DNA from: Paludifilum halophilum
GTDB lineage: Bacteria; Bacillota; Bacilli; Thermoactinomycetales; DSM-45169
DNA length: 64,000 nt
Assembly: GCF_002245355.1 (NCBI RefSeq)
Contig: NZ_NOWF01000003.1
Span: 248,001-312,000 of the forward strand
Reading direction: 5' to 3'
How positions within the stretch are numbered: the first letter of the stretch is position 1; each line of letters opens with the position of its first letter. The notes under the pieces are model-generated. The model searched no databases. It saw nothing but the letters and a program-made list of their open reading frames with translations, and was not told the DNA's origin. The position numbers were made by a program, and so were the translations under genes. Shown here piece by piece: positions 1 through 8,689 of the stretch.

Positions 1-332
1 GCCAGGATCATCGCCAAGATCAACTGCGGTACCGTCGACTGGATCCAAATGATGAAAGTGTTGGCGACGGAGGTCCAGAACACCGGATCCTGAACCAGAG
101 CTTCGAAGTTTTGCATCCCCACAAACCGAATTTCCCCCAGCCCGTCCCAGGACTGAAAGGCGAGATAGAAGGAAAACAGAATCGGAAAAAAACCGAAAAC
201 GAAAAAGAGGAGATAAAAGGGGGAGATAAAGGCGTAGACGGAGGTGTTTTTCTTGATTTCCTGCCAGATGCCTCCCCCTCGTTTGCGGGGCGTCGGGGGC
301 AAATGCCTTGGCATACTGGGGTGGATAGCCAT
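1..332 (-). CDS. Sugar ABC transporter permease, MalF/UgpA type (partial)
   Basis: N-terminal 110 residues of an inner-membrane permease of a carbohydrate ABC importer; the rest lies beyond the window edge. The start ATG at 332 follows GAGGAGG at a good distance. After a basic N-terminus (PRKRGGG) comes a first membrane segment near residues 33-55, then the FQSWDG and FVGMQNFEAL segments typical of MalF/UgpA-like permeases. It is the last gene of the minus-strand sugar operon visible here, directly after the binding protein. The second permease and any further genes are expected outside the window. Family assignment is firm; substrate is unknown. Confidence 0.9.
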   Translation of the reverse strand, partial: MAIHPSMPRHLPPTPRKRGGGIWQEIKKNTSVYAFISPFYLLFFVFGFFPILFSFYLAFQSWDGLGEIRFVGMQNFEALVQDPVFWTSVANTFIIWIQSTVPQLILAMIL

Positions 333-443
333 ATGAAAACCTCCTCACTTAGAATCGGGTCAAGACCGAAGTGAATATGGTAAATCAAGGTCTGTACGGC
401 AACCGAGTCCCTTGCTCACCTTCGGCGGGAAGTTGGAAAGAGA

Positions 444-1730
444 TCATCCTCTTTTCAACTGGTTTTGCACCCGTTCCAATAGATCTTTCCAGGCTTGTTT
501 TGGGTCCTTGTCTGAATGGATGATCAAGTCGATCTGCTCCTCCACAAGGGAATCGACCGCCCTGTATTCGGGACCCATGTAGTTGGCTTTTGCCCTTTTC
601 GCCGCTTTAGCGAACAACCGGCCCATCTTTTGACCGCCCCAGTACTCGTAGGATGTGTCATGAATGGCAGGATCATCGTAGACGGACGGGGTGGAAGGGA
701 AATTTCCTTCATCTTCAAATATATCTAGTTGCTGTTCCGGAGCGAGAAGCCACTGGATCGCTTGATAAGCCTCCTCCGGATGCTTCCCTTGTTTGGGCAA
801 GGTTAAAAACGATCCGGCCATATTGGCCGTCCCCTCCGGCATCAACGCGGCCCGCCACTTCCCTTTGGCGTCAGGGGCGTTGGACTCGATGTGGCCTTTC
901 TTCCAAGCGGCGGAAAGGACGGTGGAGACATCCCCCTTGTTCAGCGCAGCGCCTTCCTCCGGAGTACCGTCTCCATACGTCCCGGCGATCTCTTTCTCCT
1001 TTACTTCAATCATAAGGTTCCACGCTTTCTTGGTCTGGGGATCCGTTCCTAACACCAACTGGTTCTTCCGGTTGAAGTAGGGGTGATCCCCCTGATCACG
1101 CACTGCCATGAAGAAGTGCCACGGACTGGAGATCATATACTTGCCCGTTTCTCTTTTCAGCTGAATGCCAGCCTCGATATAGTCCTCCCAGGTTTGGATC
1201 CGCTTCGTCACCTCATCCGGCTCCGTCGGCAACCCCGCCTTCTCAAAGAGATCCTTCCGGTAATACATCACCGTCGGTCCGATATCCGTCGGAAGCCCCA
1301 CCACATGATCCCCCCTGACCGCCTGGTTCCACTTCCAGTCGAGATACCGGTTCTTGATCGATGGAGCACCAAAATCGTTCAGGTTGTAAAACATCCCGGG
1401 ATACTGCAAAAAGGAATCGAGCTGGGATATATCCACCATCGCGATATCCGGTGCTCCTGAGCCAGCGGACAACGTGGTGAACAGTTTGGAGTGAGCGTCA
1501 TCAAACCGCATGATCTGCGGTTGGATATCGATGTTCGGGTGTGCTTTTTCGAATTCGGGGATAATCTTTTCAAAGCCGGAACCCCGCCAAAACCACATGG
1601 TTAACGTCACTTTTTCGCTGGAGTCATCCGTCATGACGCCTGTACTGCAGGCAGCCAAAAGCAGGACAACGATCATGACGGATGCCTTCAACTTGCGGAC
1701 TCTTTTCCCGGAGATGGATAAATTGCGCAC
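444..1730 (-). CDS. Sugar ABC transporter substrate-binding lipoprotein
   Basis: Extracellular solute-binding protein of family 1 (MalE-like), 428 residues from a GTG start. The GTG at 1730 is preferred to the ATG 15 bases upstream because the Shine-Dalgarno GGGAGGGG lies between them. A basic N-terminus, a hydrophobic stretch and the lipobox LAAC show a lipoprotein anchored outside the membrane. The segment TLTMWFWRGSGFEKIIPEFE is the usual start of the mature domain. It would capture the sugar and hand it to the permease encoded just downstream. Neighbouring oxidoreductases and isomerase suggest a cyclic polyol or modified sugar, but the ligand cannot be read from the sequence. Confidence 0.92.
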   Translation of the reverse strand: MRNLSISGKRVRKLKASVMIVVLLLAACSTGVMTDDSSEKVTLTMWFWRGSGFEKIIPEFEKAHPNIDIQPQIMRFDDAHSKLFTTLSAGSGAPDIAMVDISQLDSFLQYPGMFYNLNDFGAPSIKNRYLDWKWNQAVRGDHVVGLPTDIGPTVMYYRKDLFEKAGLPTEPDEVTKRIQTWEDYIEAGIQLKRETGKYMISSPWHFFMAVRDQGDHPYFNRKNQLVLGTDPQTKKAWNLMIEVKEKEIAGTYGDGTPEEGAALNKGDVSTVLSAAWKKGHIESNAPDAKGKWRAALMPEGTANMAGSFLTLPKQGKHPEEAYQAIQWLLAPEQQLDIFEDEGNFPSTPSVYDDPAIHDTSYEYWGGQKMGRLFAKAAKRAKANYMGPEYRAVDSLVEEQIDLIIHSDKDPKQAWKDLLERVQNQLKRG

Positions 1731-1917
1731 GGTTTCCCCTCCCATTTAACCGAACATTCGGAATAATGTGTTTTTAAAAAATTCAGGGTTCAAAAGCCCG
1801 ATTCTTTCTCCATCCTGATCGTGGCGCATGCTACAGACGCCCTTCGATGTTTCCGGTCAACCTGAAACACGTAGATGGAATCGTCCCACCCGATCGCCGA
1901 GTGGGACCCTGTTTCCT

Positions 1918-2754
1918 TCATGATCGGTTTTCCTCGATCAGGCCTGCAACCGCACGGAAGGCCTTCTCCGCAATCTCGGACTCCGGTTCTGCAAAGGGCT
2001 GTTTGCGCAAGACTTCCACGGACACGGGGCCATTGTACACGGCTTGGTCCAGCCCCCGGAAGAAGCTGGTCAGATCGATCCGCCCCTCCCCTGGCAACAG
2101 ACGCTCATGGTCGTCTGCTTTTGCCGGAGACCGATCCGTGTCATTCACATGGACCAAGACGAGACGGCCGGCGGGAATGCGGGCGATGTCAGCAATACTC
2201 GACTCGGTGGTGTACCAGTGGTAGCTGTCGACGACCAGGCCGATATTGGGCGCCCCAATCCCTTCGATGTACTCCAGAGTGTCATTGATCGTATATACGA
2301 AGGGATAGGCCTTGTGCCGAAGATGGTGTGGACCGACGAACTCAAGCCCCAACCGAATACCATAGGCGGCCAACACTTCGGCACAAAGCCGAAGACGGTG
2401 CGCGATGCGGCTGGCATAAGGTACCGGAAGCGCATCCACCGAGGGCCGGAGCCATGTCATACAGCGACCGCACCCCAGCATCATCGCCAACCCCGCATTC
2501 CTGTCCAGCCGGGCCAATCCGTCCCGAAAAGAAGCTTCATCACCGGAGAGGTTGACCGGAAGCCCGAAGCTGGCCAGCTGGACACCCCGGGAAGCAAACA
2601 GGTCGACCACCTCTTGCGGACTCGTCTGTTCGGCCCGCTTCCGGATGTCCCCGATATCGGCCTCCACCCATTCAAAACCGGCATGCTGGGCTACACCGAG
2701 ATATCCCGTCAGTTCTTTTGTTGAAATAAGGGAAGGATTTAGACAAGGATGCAT
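1918..2754 (-). CDS. Sugar phosphate isomerase/epimerase (xylose isomerase-like TIM barrel)
   Basis: A 278-residue AP-endonuclease-2/xylose-isomerase-like TIM-barrel protein. The start at 2754 follows AAAGGTGGGTGACC and is better supported than the ATG 42 bases upstream. Candidate metal ligands lie in the usual order: GLEFVGP, GLVVDSYHW, LVHVND and VSVEVL. Such enzymes isomerise or epimerise keto sugars, or act as inosose dehydratases. It sits between two NAD-dependent oxidoreductases and a sugar importer, so it probably handles a keto-sugar intermediate. The exact reaction is inferred only from family and context. Confidence 0.85.
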   Translation of the reverse strand: MHPCLNPSLISTKELTGYLGVAQHAGFEWVEADIGDIRKRAEQTSPQEVVDLFASRGVQLASFGLPVNLSGDEASFRDGLARLDRNAGLAMMLGCGRCMTWLRPSVDALPVPYASRIAHRLRLCAEVLAAYGIRLGLEFVGPHHLRHKAYPFVYTINDTLEYIEGIGAPNIGLVVDSYHWYTTESSIADIARIPAGRLVLVHVNDTDRSPAKADDHERLLPGEGRIDLTSFFRGLDQAVYNGPVSVEVLRKQPFAEPESEIAEKAFRAVAGLIEENRS

Positions 2755-2829
2755 GGTCACCCACCTTTTTTCATTGGGAAGCGGCGGTACCCGCAACAGA
2801 GGAGAACCGCACCCCGAGATTGATCGCGC

Positions 2830-3828
2830 TTATCGATGAGGTACTTCGATTTGCAATTGGATCGGCTGGCCTTTCTCCGCCGATTCGTTGGCAGCGACGG
2901 TGATCTGATGGGTTCGATATCCATCCGCATAACTGGAACGGATCCGCGATCGATCGCCGGTTTTTACCGCCTCGATAAAAGCGATATCTTCCTCATAATA
3001 CGGGTCGGACCCGTTTCGCCGCTGATACGTTTCTCCTTTTTTGCGCTCGGTCACACTGTCGCCGCGGACTTCCAGGACAAGGTCCCGGGTGATGATATCC
3101 AGGCCGACCGTATGGTAAAACTGATCGAACACACAGGTGTTGGAAATCGTGCCCACGGCGCCGTTATCAAACTTCAAGGTGATCGAGCCGACATCCGGGA
3201 TGGTCACCCCTTCGACGGAATCCTTTAACTCCCCGTATCCGTAGACCGCATACACTTCCGTCACTTCACCCACCAGATAGCGAGCCAGATCCACAATATG
3301 GGTGGTCTGTTCCACCATCTGTCCGCCGGACCGATTCCGTTTCCGCCACCAGCCGACCATCGGCATATCCCCGAGCCAGTAACCCAGCACCATTCCGGGT
3401 TTTTGAGATTGCAGAGCCACCCTGGCTTTGTTCGCCGCTTCGGAATAACGCCAGTGATAACCGACGGAAGTCAACAAGTCCTTCTCTTGAACCATCTTTA
3501 GGATTCTTTCCGCCGGATCGCGGAAAATGGAGATCGGCTTTTCCACAAACATCGGGAGCTCGCGTTCCACTACCGCCGCTTCGATGTCCCCATGGGCAAA
3601 AGGCGGGACACAGATATAGACGGCATCCAACTTTTCACCGTCCAACAGAGCCTCCAGGGAGGGGTACACTTTCCCTTCATATTTCCGCGCGATCTCCTCC
3701 GCTCGGTCGGTATTGACATCGTAGATACCGGCAACGCGGGTCCCTTCCATCCCGCTGATATGGCGTAAATGCACCTCGGCAATTCCACCGACACCGATAA
3801 ATCCAATATTCAACATCAAATCATCCAC
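2830..3828 (-). CDS. Gfo/Idh/MocA family oxidoreductase
   Basis: Cytoplasmic NAD(P)-dependent dehydrogenase, 332 residues. The Rossmann motif GFIGVGGIAEVH lies at the N-terminus and the family motif EKPI (in FVEKPISIF) near residue 95. The C-terminal half is the beta-sheet substrate domain, with GGQMVEQTTHIVDLARYLVG. The gene begins four bases after the stop of the preceding dehydrogenase and has GGAG upstream, so the two are probably translationally coupled. Relatives oxidise sugars, inositols or keto-sugars. Two members side by side with an isomerase suggest sequential oxidation and re-reduction of one substrate (inference). Confidence 0.9.
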   Translation of the reverse strand: MDDLMLNIGFIGVGGIAEVHLRHISGMEGTRVAGIYDVNTDRAEEIARKYEGKVYPSLEALLDGEKLDAVYICVPPFAHGDIEAAVVERELPMFVEKPISIFRDPAERILKMVQEKDLLTSVGYHWRYSEAANKARVALQSQKPGMVLGYWLGDMPMVGWWRKRNRSGGQMVEQTTHIVDLARYLVGEVTEVYAVYGYGELKDSVEGVTIPDVGSITLKFDNGAVGTISNTCVFDQFYHTVGLDIITRDLVLEVRGDSVTERKKGETYQRRNGSDPYYEEDIAFIEAVKTGDRSRIRSSYADGYRTHQITVAANESAEKGQPIQLQIEVPHR

Positions 3829-3832
3829 ACTC

Positions 3833-4900
3833 CTAACGGGAATCCGCTTTTACCGACTCCAACTTGACCGGTTCGCCGGTTTCCGCGGATTGATACAACG
3901 CATTAATCAACTGTTGCAGGACGACTCCCTGACGCGGGGTGGACAGGGGTTGGCTCCCGGTGAGACAGCTGTCTACAAACCGCTCAATCTCCCGCTCGTG
4001 GTATCCTTTTTGGGGCAAATGGGCGGGAGTGAGATTGACCAGGGTATCATGTTTTTCCTGGTAAATCCCCAGCGGAAACACATCGGCACCGCCCTCGACC
4101 CCCATCAGGGTGACGTTCATCTCTTCCAATTGATCCAGGTTGGCGGCAAAGGCGGTCTCCAGAATCAAGGTCGCTCCGTTCTTAAAGCGGATCATCCCCC
4201 GGGCCATATCCTCTACGGAAAAATTCTCCCAGTCCCACTCTCCTAATACACCGACCCCTTTGCGGTTGCCGAGCTTTTGGTAGGTGCTGCCCAGGACCAG
4301 ATCCGGTTCCGGGTAACCCATCAAGTACAGTGCTGTGTCCAGCATATGAACTCCGATGTCGATCAGAGGGCCGCCCCCCTGCAGCTCTTTATTAGTAAAC
4401 ACACCCCATCCGGGGATCCCTCGGCGACGAAGGGCATGAACCCGCCCCGCGTAGACCTCTCCCAATTCACCGGCGTCTACAAACCGTTTCAGCACCTCCA
4501 CCTCCGGCGCGTGGCGGTAGTGAAATCCATAGGTGAGGATCTTCCCCGCTGATTCGGCAGTCTGGGCCATTCGCTCCGCTTCTTCGGCCGTCATGGCCGG
4601 CGGTTTTTCGCAGAGGACATGACAACCGGCCTCAAGGGCAGCAATCGCAGCTGGAGCGTGAAATTTATTGGGGGTGCACACACTGACTGCATCCAGCTCC
4701 ACTTTTTCCAGCATCTGTTCATAATCGGTGAAGACATGGGGAATAGAGAACCATTCCGCACATTCCTTCGCCGTTTCCTCGACCACATCAGCCACAGCCA
4801 CAACCTCTACCCGTTTGCCGCATTTTTGGTAATTGACGAGGTGGGCTTCTCTGGCGATTCCACCTGCTCCGATAATGCCGATCCGCAATACATCCGTCAT
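3833..4900 (-). CDS. Gfo/Idh/MocA family oxidoreductase
   Basis: First gene of the minus-strand sugar operon, 355 residues, with AAAGGAG upstream of its ATG. The Rossmann motif IGIIGAGGIAREAH is at the N-terminus, the EKPPAM variant of the family motif lies near residue 100, and GGGPLIDIGVHMLDTAL is the conserved substrate-domain segment. It is only distantly similar to the neighbouring oxidoreductase, so the two are paralogous functions rather than a recent duplication. Likely a sugar or polyol dehydrogenase; the substrate cannot be assigned. Confidence 0.9.
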   Translation of the reverse strand: MTDVLRIGIIGAGGIAREAHLVNYQKCGKRVEVVAVADVVEETAKECAEWFSIPHVFTDYEQMLEKVELDAVSVCTPNKFHAPAAIAALEAGCHVLCEKPPAMTAEEAERMAQTAESAGKILTYGFHYRHAPEVEVLKRFVDAGELGEVYAGRVHALRRRGIPGWGVFTNKELQGGGPLIDIGVHMLDTALYLMGYPEPDLVLGSTYQKLGNRKGVGVLGEWDWENFSVEDMARGMIRFKNGATLILETAFAANLDQLEEMNVTLMGVEGGADVFPLGIYQEKHDTLVNLTPAHLPQKGYHEREIERFVDSCLTGSQPLSTPRQGVVLQQLINALYQSAETGEPVKLESVKADSR

Positions 4901-5370
4901 TTGGTGGTTGTCTCCTTTCCAGCGGATTCTCCATTTATCCGATCAAACCCGGTTCACATTGAACTCGCTTACAGATGAGAGACCGGCTTCAGTTCGGAAA
5001 CTCAGATCCATTATCCACTACATCGTTTTCACCACTTTTTCAACCGTCTCTTCCGGAAAACATTACCCAACAACATGACTTCCTACAAACCCTAAAGTTT
5101 GCACCAATCCGGGGCAACGCACTTTTCCTTTGAGGGGCTATAAAAAGCATATCGGATCTCTCTAGACTCGGTTATATCACCCGCCACGATAGTCGCTCAG
5201 CATATGCGTCGGGATTCGTATCGCTTCCCCCCTCCTTTTGCCCGATGAGTCCCGGTTGAATACCACCTCCGGCTTTAAATTCTGAATATTACGCTTAGAC
5301 TATACTTGCAAACAACGAGTAAAAATGAATCATGCACTAATACGATAAAAAATTGTTTCTTCCTATCATG
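4901..5370. other. Divergent intergenic region between sugar operon and AraC-type gene
   Basis: About 590 bases separate the two start codons. This part must contain the promoter of the minus-strand operon, but I find no convincing pair of hexamers for it. A short inverted repeat (CAAAC...GTTTG) lies near 5087-5102 and could be an operator. No ORF or RNA gene is supported. Confidence 0.4.
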
Positions 5371-5418
5371 TTTCAACGCAGGCTTCGAACTGTTATAATC
5401 CATTATAAAGCGCTTTCA
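5371..5418 (+). promoter_or_regulatory. Promoter with overlapping cre-like site upstream of AraC-type regulator
   Basis: A perfect -10 hexamer TATAAT lies at 5394-5399, with a weak -35 (TTTCAA, 5371-5376) 17 bases upstream. Six bases downstream, 5405-5418 reads ATAAAGCGCTTTCA, matching the palindromic CcpA target TGAAARCGYTTTCA at about 12 of 14 positions. A cre over the transcription start normally means repression by CcpA, fitting a regulator of an alternative sugar operon. Confidence 0.55.
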
Positions 5419-5490
5419 ATTAAGGCATCAACAGTAATAAAGTGTCATTAGAGGGTGAAAAATTGTTCTCAAACGGAAAGGGGGAGCCCG

Positions 5491-6378
5491 GTGTATGAAA
5501 TAAATGCCCTTAAGCAGGAAGAGGGCAGCTTTGGCTTCAGTTTCCAAGAACAACTTCCCGGCGATCTCACCCGCATTAAATATATCGGCCGAGAAGAAAG
5601 GACTTCTACCGATTATTACTGGGATGGCTTATTGCGGGAAAAAGACACTAATTTCATCTTTCAATACACCCTTTCAGGATCGGGGATCCTTGAACTGGGG
5701 CAGACGATTCATCCAATTCATCCCGGGGAAGCTTTCATTGTCAAAGTGCCTAGTGATCATCGTTATTATATACCGTCACACAGTGAAAAGTGGGACTTTG
5801 TCTTTATTACGTTACAAGGAGAACTGGCGGAGCAATGCTGGAGCTTTCTACAGGATACCATCGGGCCCATTTTGCGGATTGACCCGGACTCCAAGCTAAT
5901 TCGTCTTTTATTAAAGACCTACCGGGAAACAGTGGACAGAAAAATAACTGATGCTTACCACGCTTCTGCCAGAGGATACGAGTTTATCATGGAGTGCTAT
6001 CGATTTGCCAAAAAGCTAGAAAAGACAAAAGCGCTGCCCGTCCATGTTGCACAGGCTGTATCCTTTATCCAAACAAACTTTCATCACCCGATTACTTTAA
6101 ATGACATGGCGAAAGCTTCATCCCTGTCCAAGTATTACTTGATTAAACAATTCAATGAATATCTCCATGCTACGCCGATCCAGTTTTTAACCAAGATTCG
6201 CATCGAACAAGCGACTCAGCTTCTACTCAATACGAATCTTCCGATAAAAAAAATAGCCACTGAAGTCGGTTTTTCCAATGACAACTATTTCAACAAAGTC
6301 TTTCAAAAGATGATGGGAATGTCGGCCGGAACTTTTCGTCAATGTAAAACACCGATTAATCACATTATTTTTGATTGA
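5491..6378 (+). CDS. AraC-family transcriptional regulator
   Basis: Regulator of 295 residues with an N-terminal cupin-like sensor (FQYTLSGSGILELG, then HPGEAFIVKVPSDHRYYIP) and a C-terminal AraC domain holding two helix-turn-helix motifs (ITLNDMAKASSLSKYYLIKQ and IKKIATEVGFSNDNYFNKVF). The GTG at 5491 is preferred because GGGGGAG sits just upstream; an in-frame GTG at 5455 has little ribosome binding site. It is transcribed away from the sugar operon and most likely activates it when its sugar is present (inference from position and family). The bases are more AT-rich than in neighbouring genes. Confidence 0.9.
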   Translation: MYEINALKQEEGSFGFSFQEQLPGDLTRIKYIGREERTSTDYYWDGLLREKDTNFIFQYTLSGSGILELGQTIHPIHPGEAFIVKVPSDHRYYIPSHSEKWDFVFITLQGELAEQCWSFLQDTIGPILRIDPDSKLIRLLLKTYRETVDRKITDAYHASARGYEFIMECYRFAKKLEKTKALPVHVAQAVSFIQTNFHHPITLNDMAKASSLSKYYLIKQFNEYLHATPIQFLTKIRIEQATQLLLNTNLPIKKIATEVGFSNDNYFNKVFQKMMGMSAGTFRQCKTPINHIIFD

Positions 6379-6487
6379 GTTTTCATTATAATCCAACGAT
6401 TGCGGCCACGGAGTCTCAGATAGATCACGATGGATTCCTTCAATGACCGGAAGGAACAAAACTACTACCAAAGGGAGGAAAAGAAAG

Positions 6488-6877
6488 ATGATTCAGAGCC
6501 AATCGATCCACCATGTCAGCATCTCCGTCACCGATTTGCAAAAGGCGAAATCATTTTATAAAGATGTATTCGGATTGGAAGAGATCCAGCGGCCGAATTT
6601 CGATTTCCCGGGAGCCTGGTTCCAAATCGGATCCCAACAGCTCCACCTGATTGTCCATCCGAACACCCGAACTTTGCGGGGATCGAATCAGGTGAATTCC
6701 AGGGACGGCCATTTTGCCGTACGGGTCAAGGATTATCATGAAACGATCCGACACCTGGAAAAGCTGAGAATTCCCTATAAGGAAAACCCGAAAAGCATCA
6801 CTGGCTGGCCTCAAATCTACTGCTGTGATCCCGACGGAAACGTGATAGAGATGAACGTGGAGCCAAAGGGCCTTTAA
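6488..6877 (+). CDS. VOC (glyoxalase/dioxygenase superfamily) protein
   Basis: A 129-residue single-domain protein of the vicinal oxygen chelate superfamily. It starts IHHVSISVTDLQKAKSFYKD, the classic first beta-alpha-beta unit, and ends with the second, DPDGNVIEMN. The metal-binding positions His (in IHHVSI), His (QLHLIVHP) and Glu (VIEMN) are present. The start at 6488 follows GGGAGG; an upstream in-frame ATG has none. Members include glyoxalases, fosfomycin-resistance enzymes and dioxygenases; sequence alone does not decide which. Confidence 0.85.
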   Translation: MIQSQSIHHVSISVTDLQKAKSFYKDVFGLEEIQRPNFDFPGAWFQIGSQQLHLIVHPNTRTLRGSNQVNSRDGHFAVRVKDYHETIRHLEKLRIPYKENPKSITGWPQIYCCDPDGNVIEMNVEPKGL

Positions 6878-6895
6878 AAAAGTCCCAACGGAAAA

Positions 6896-6927
6896 ACGGG
6901 GTTCCCCCAGGGAACCCCGTCCTTTTA
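6896..6927 (+). terminator. Rho-independent terminator after VOC gene
   Basis: An 11-bp perfect stem (ACGGGGTTCCC paired with GGGAACCCCGT) around a three-base loop, followed by CCTTTT. It lies 18 bases after the VOC stop codon. Confidence 0.85.
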
Positions 6928-7015
6928 TGTTTCAAGAAGAAGAATTGCCTGTGGAATAATCGTGATCATAAAGGTCAGGTATTCGGATTCGTCGATGAGA
7001 TCGGTTTGTTCCCTT

Positions 7016-7669
7016 TCATTCAGGTTGAAGACGCCGCTCCTCCGATCCGTTCTGAAAACGGCGTTCGATTTTGCAAAAAGCCTGGTACGCCAACCACATC
7101 CACAAAAAAGCCAACACGCTCCCGCTGAAAAACGGAAGCAACCCGGGAAAATACCTGATCATCAAACAGACGGCAACGCCCCCAATCGCCATCATCAACG
7201 TTTGGAGCGGGTTCGTAATCCCCAATATAAAGGCATATTTGATAAATTGAAGCGTTTTCAACTCATAATGAACAAAAACCGGAAAAATATACATCAGGGT
7301 GATCAGATACATCAAAAAAACGCTGACAATGGCAAACTGAAGCCATTGGAATGCGAATCCACCCATCGAACCGAAGTAAAGGAAATCCACATATAAAACA
7401 AAACCGATCCCCACTAAAATGAGCCACAAAAGATTCACAGTAATAAATTCAGATCGATATGTTTTCCAAAAGGTTGCGAATATGGGAATATCCCCATTTC
7501 CCATCACCCATTTTCGTATCACCTGAAACATCGCCGCCGTCGCAGGTACTGCTCCAAACAAGACCAGTCCTACCAGCGTAAACAAAATCCAAAGCAGATT
7601 GACGTAAGCCAGCCGCATGATCCATTCCGAAATGCGATAAAGAACGCCCATCAATCCTCCCAGTTCCAT
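7016..7669 (-). CDS. DUF624 (YesL-like) integral membrane protein
   Basis: A 217-residue membrane protein with about five hydrophobic segments. The start GGLMGVLYRISEWIMRLAYV, followed by NLLWILFTLVGLVLFGAVPA, is typical of DUF624/YesL proteins, and GNGDIPIFATFWKTYRSEF is the conserved cytoplasmic loop. YesL-like proteins often lie in operons for complex carbohydrate uptake, but this one stands alone. The start at 7669 follows CAGGAGG; longer in-frame extensions lack such a site. Function unknown. Confidence 0.8.
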   Translation of the reverse strand: MELGGLMGVLYRISEWIMRLAYVNLLWILFTLVGLVLFGAVPATAAMFQVIRKWVMGNGDIPIFATFWKTYRSEFITVNLLWLILVGIGFVLYVDFLYFGSMGGFAFQWLQFAIVSVFLMYLITLMYIFPVFVHYELKTLQFIKYAFILGITNPLQTLMMAIGGVAVCLMIRYFPGLLPFFSGSVLAFLWMWLAYQAFCKIERRFQNGSEERRLQPE

Positions 7670-7779
7670 TCCCTGAACCTCCTGTTCCCTTGTGTGGCAA
7701 TCATTTATTTGTATATTGGCAATTATTATAACATAAGGGGTTGATCCTAGTGTCCCTTTAAGCAACCTTGATCTGGAAC

Positions 7780-7816
7780 AAAAAAGTCGGGCAGGGATAC
7801 CCCACCCGGCTTTTTA
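7780..7816 (-). terminator. Terminator downstream of DUF421 gene
   Basis: GC-rich hairpin (CGGG and GGG against CCC and CCCG) with six T on the minus strand and five on the plus strand, so possibly bidirectional. It lies about 80 bases past the stop of the DUF421 gene. Confidence 0.75.
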
Positions 7817-7842
7817 TCGTTTTGCTGAGTCGGATATGCATG

Positions 7843-7863
7843 AACCTATATAGTATATAGGTT
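7843..7863. repeat. Perfect 21-bp AT-rich palindrome
   Basis: AACCTATATA, one central G, then TATATAGGTT: two perfect 10-base arms. It lies between the DUF421 stop codon and its terminator, so it would form a hairpin in the 3' untranslated RNA. It could also be a protein binding site; nothing decides. Confidence 0.6.
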
Positions 7864-7892
7864 GCCTCCAAGCCGGTCGAACCCCGGAAGAC

Positions 7893-8594
7893 TTAATGAG
7901 AGAGGTTAGGATCTTGATCCTCCCGCTTGTCGATATAAAGGGTTCCGTCATTTTGGATTTCCGCATAAAATACATCCTCAATACGTATGCCGGATTGTTG
8001 AAGTTGAACATTCAGCCATTCCGGTGTCAGATTTAGTTCCTGCAGGTTCCTTCGGACGACTTTTCCGTCCACGATGATTTCGGTTGGCATGTAGAGTGGT
8101 TTGACTGTCATTACGTTCATTTCTTGTTTTGTCACCGACTCTTTTTCCGGTTTTTTGATGACGGACAGTTTCCCATTCGGTTCCAGGACAGCATGATCCA
8201 CATCTTGAACTGAATGGATATTTTGTTCCCGGAGGAGCATATTTAGGTCATCCATGTTTAATCTCATAGCAGCCATTGCTTTCTCTAAAATTTTTCCATC
8301 CCGGATCACAATAGTGGGTTCACCATCAAGTGCGATTCGTGCTTTGGATGACTTTAGTCCTACATAACCCATTACCACGGTTAAGGCCGTCCAACCAATC
8401 AAGCTGGCTACCCCCTCAAAAAATGGGGTATTCCGGTTAAAAGCGGTATTAGCGGCCACTGATCCAATGGAGATCCCTGTAATGTAATTAAAAAAGGTCA
8501 GCTGGCTCATCTGTTTTTTTCCCATCCACCGCGTCATTATTAATAGAACAAGAAATGACGCCAACGTCCTGCCCAGAACTATCAGAACTCCCAT
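7893..8594 (-). CDS. DUF421 (YetF-like) membrane protein
   Basis: A 233-residue protein of the YetF/DUF421 family found in spore formers. Two or three N-terminal membrane segments contain the family signature MTRWMGKKQMSQLTFFNYIT. The soluble part has two small domains, the second with MPTEIIVDGKVVRRNLQELN. The ATG at 8594 follows GGAGG. Reading further upstream would add residues that belong to a duplicated fragment of the spoVR locus, so the longer form is rejected. Family members affect spore germination or cell surface properties; the molecular role is unknown. Confidence 0.85.
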   Translation of the reverse strand: MGVLIVLGRTLASFLVLLIMTRWMGKKQMSQLTFFNYITGISIGSVAANTAFNRNTPFFEGVASLIGWTALTVVMGYVGLKSSKARIALDGEPTIVIRDGKILEKAMAAMRLNMDDLNMLLREQNIHSVQDVDHAVLEPNGKLSVIKKPEKESVTKQEMNVMTVKPLYMPTEIIVDGKVVRRNLQELNLTPEWLNVQLQQSGIRIEDVFYAEIQNDGTLYIDKREDQDPNLSH

Positions 8595-8635
8595 ATAGTT
8601 ATCCCTCCATCTACAACCCGTAGCATACGCAACCA

Positions 8636-8680
8636 TCAAAAAAATAACCGGTTTTCCTTCGTTGGAGGAAAACCGGTTCC
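8636..8680 (-). terminator. Strong terminator-like hairpin upstream of DUF421 gene
   Basis: A 13-bp perfect stem (AACCGGTTTTCCT at 8646-8658 against AGGAAAACCGGTT at 8666-8678) with a seven-base loop and a U-run on the minus strand. It would stop transcription entering from the spoVR relic just upstream of the DUF421 gene. Confidence 0.8.
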
Positions 8681-8689
8681 ATATATCTG

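Noticed and set aside
20..388. A 122-codon minus-strand frame at the left edge
   Set aside because: It is out of frame with the clear permease reading that starts at 332 behind GAGGAGG.
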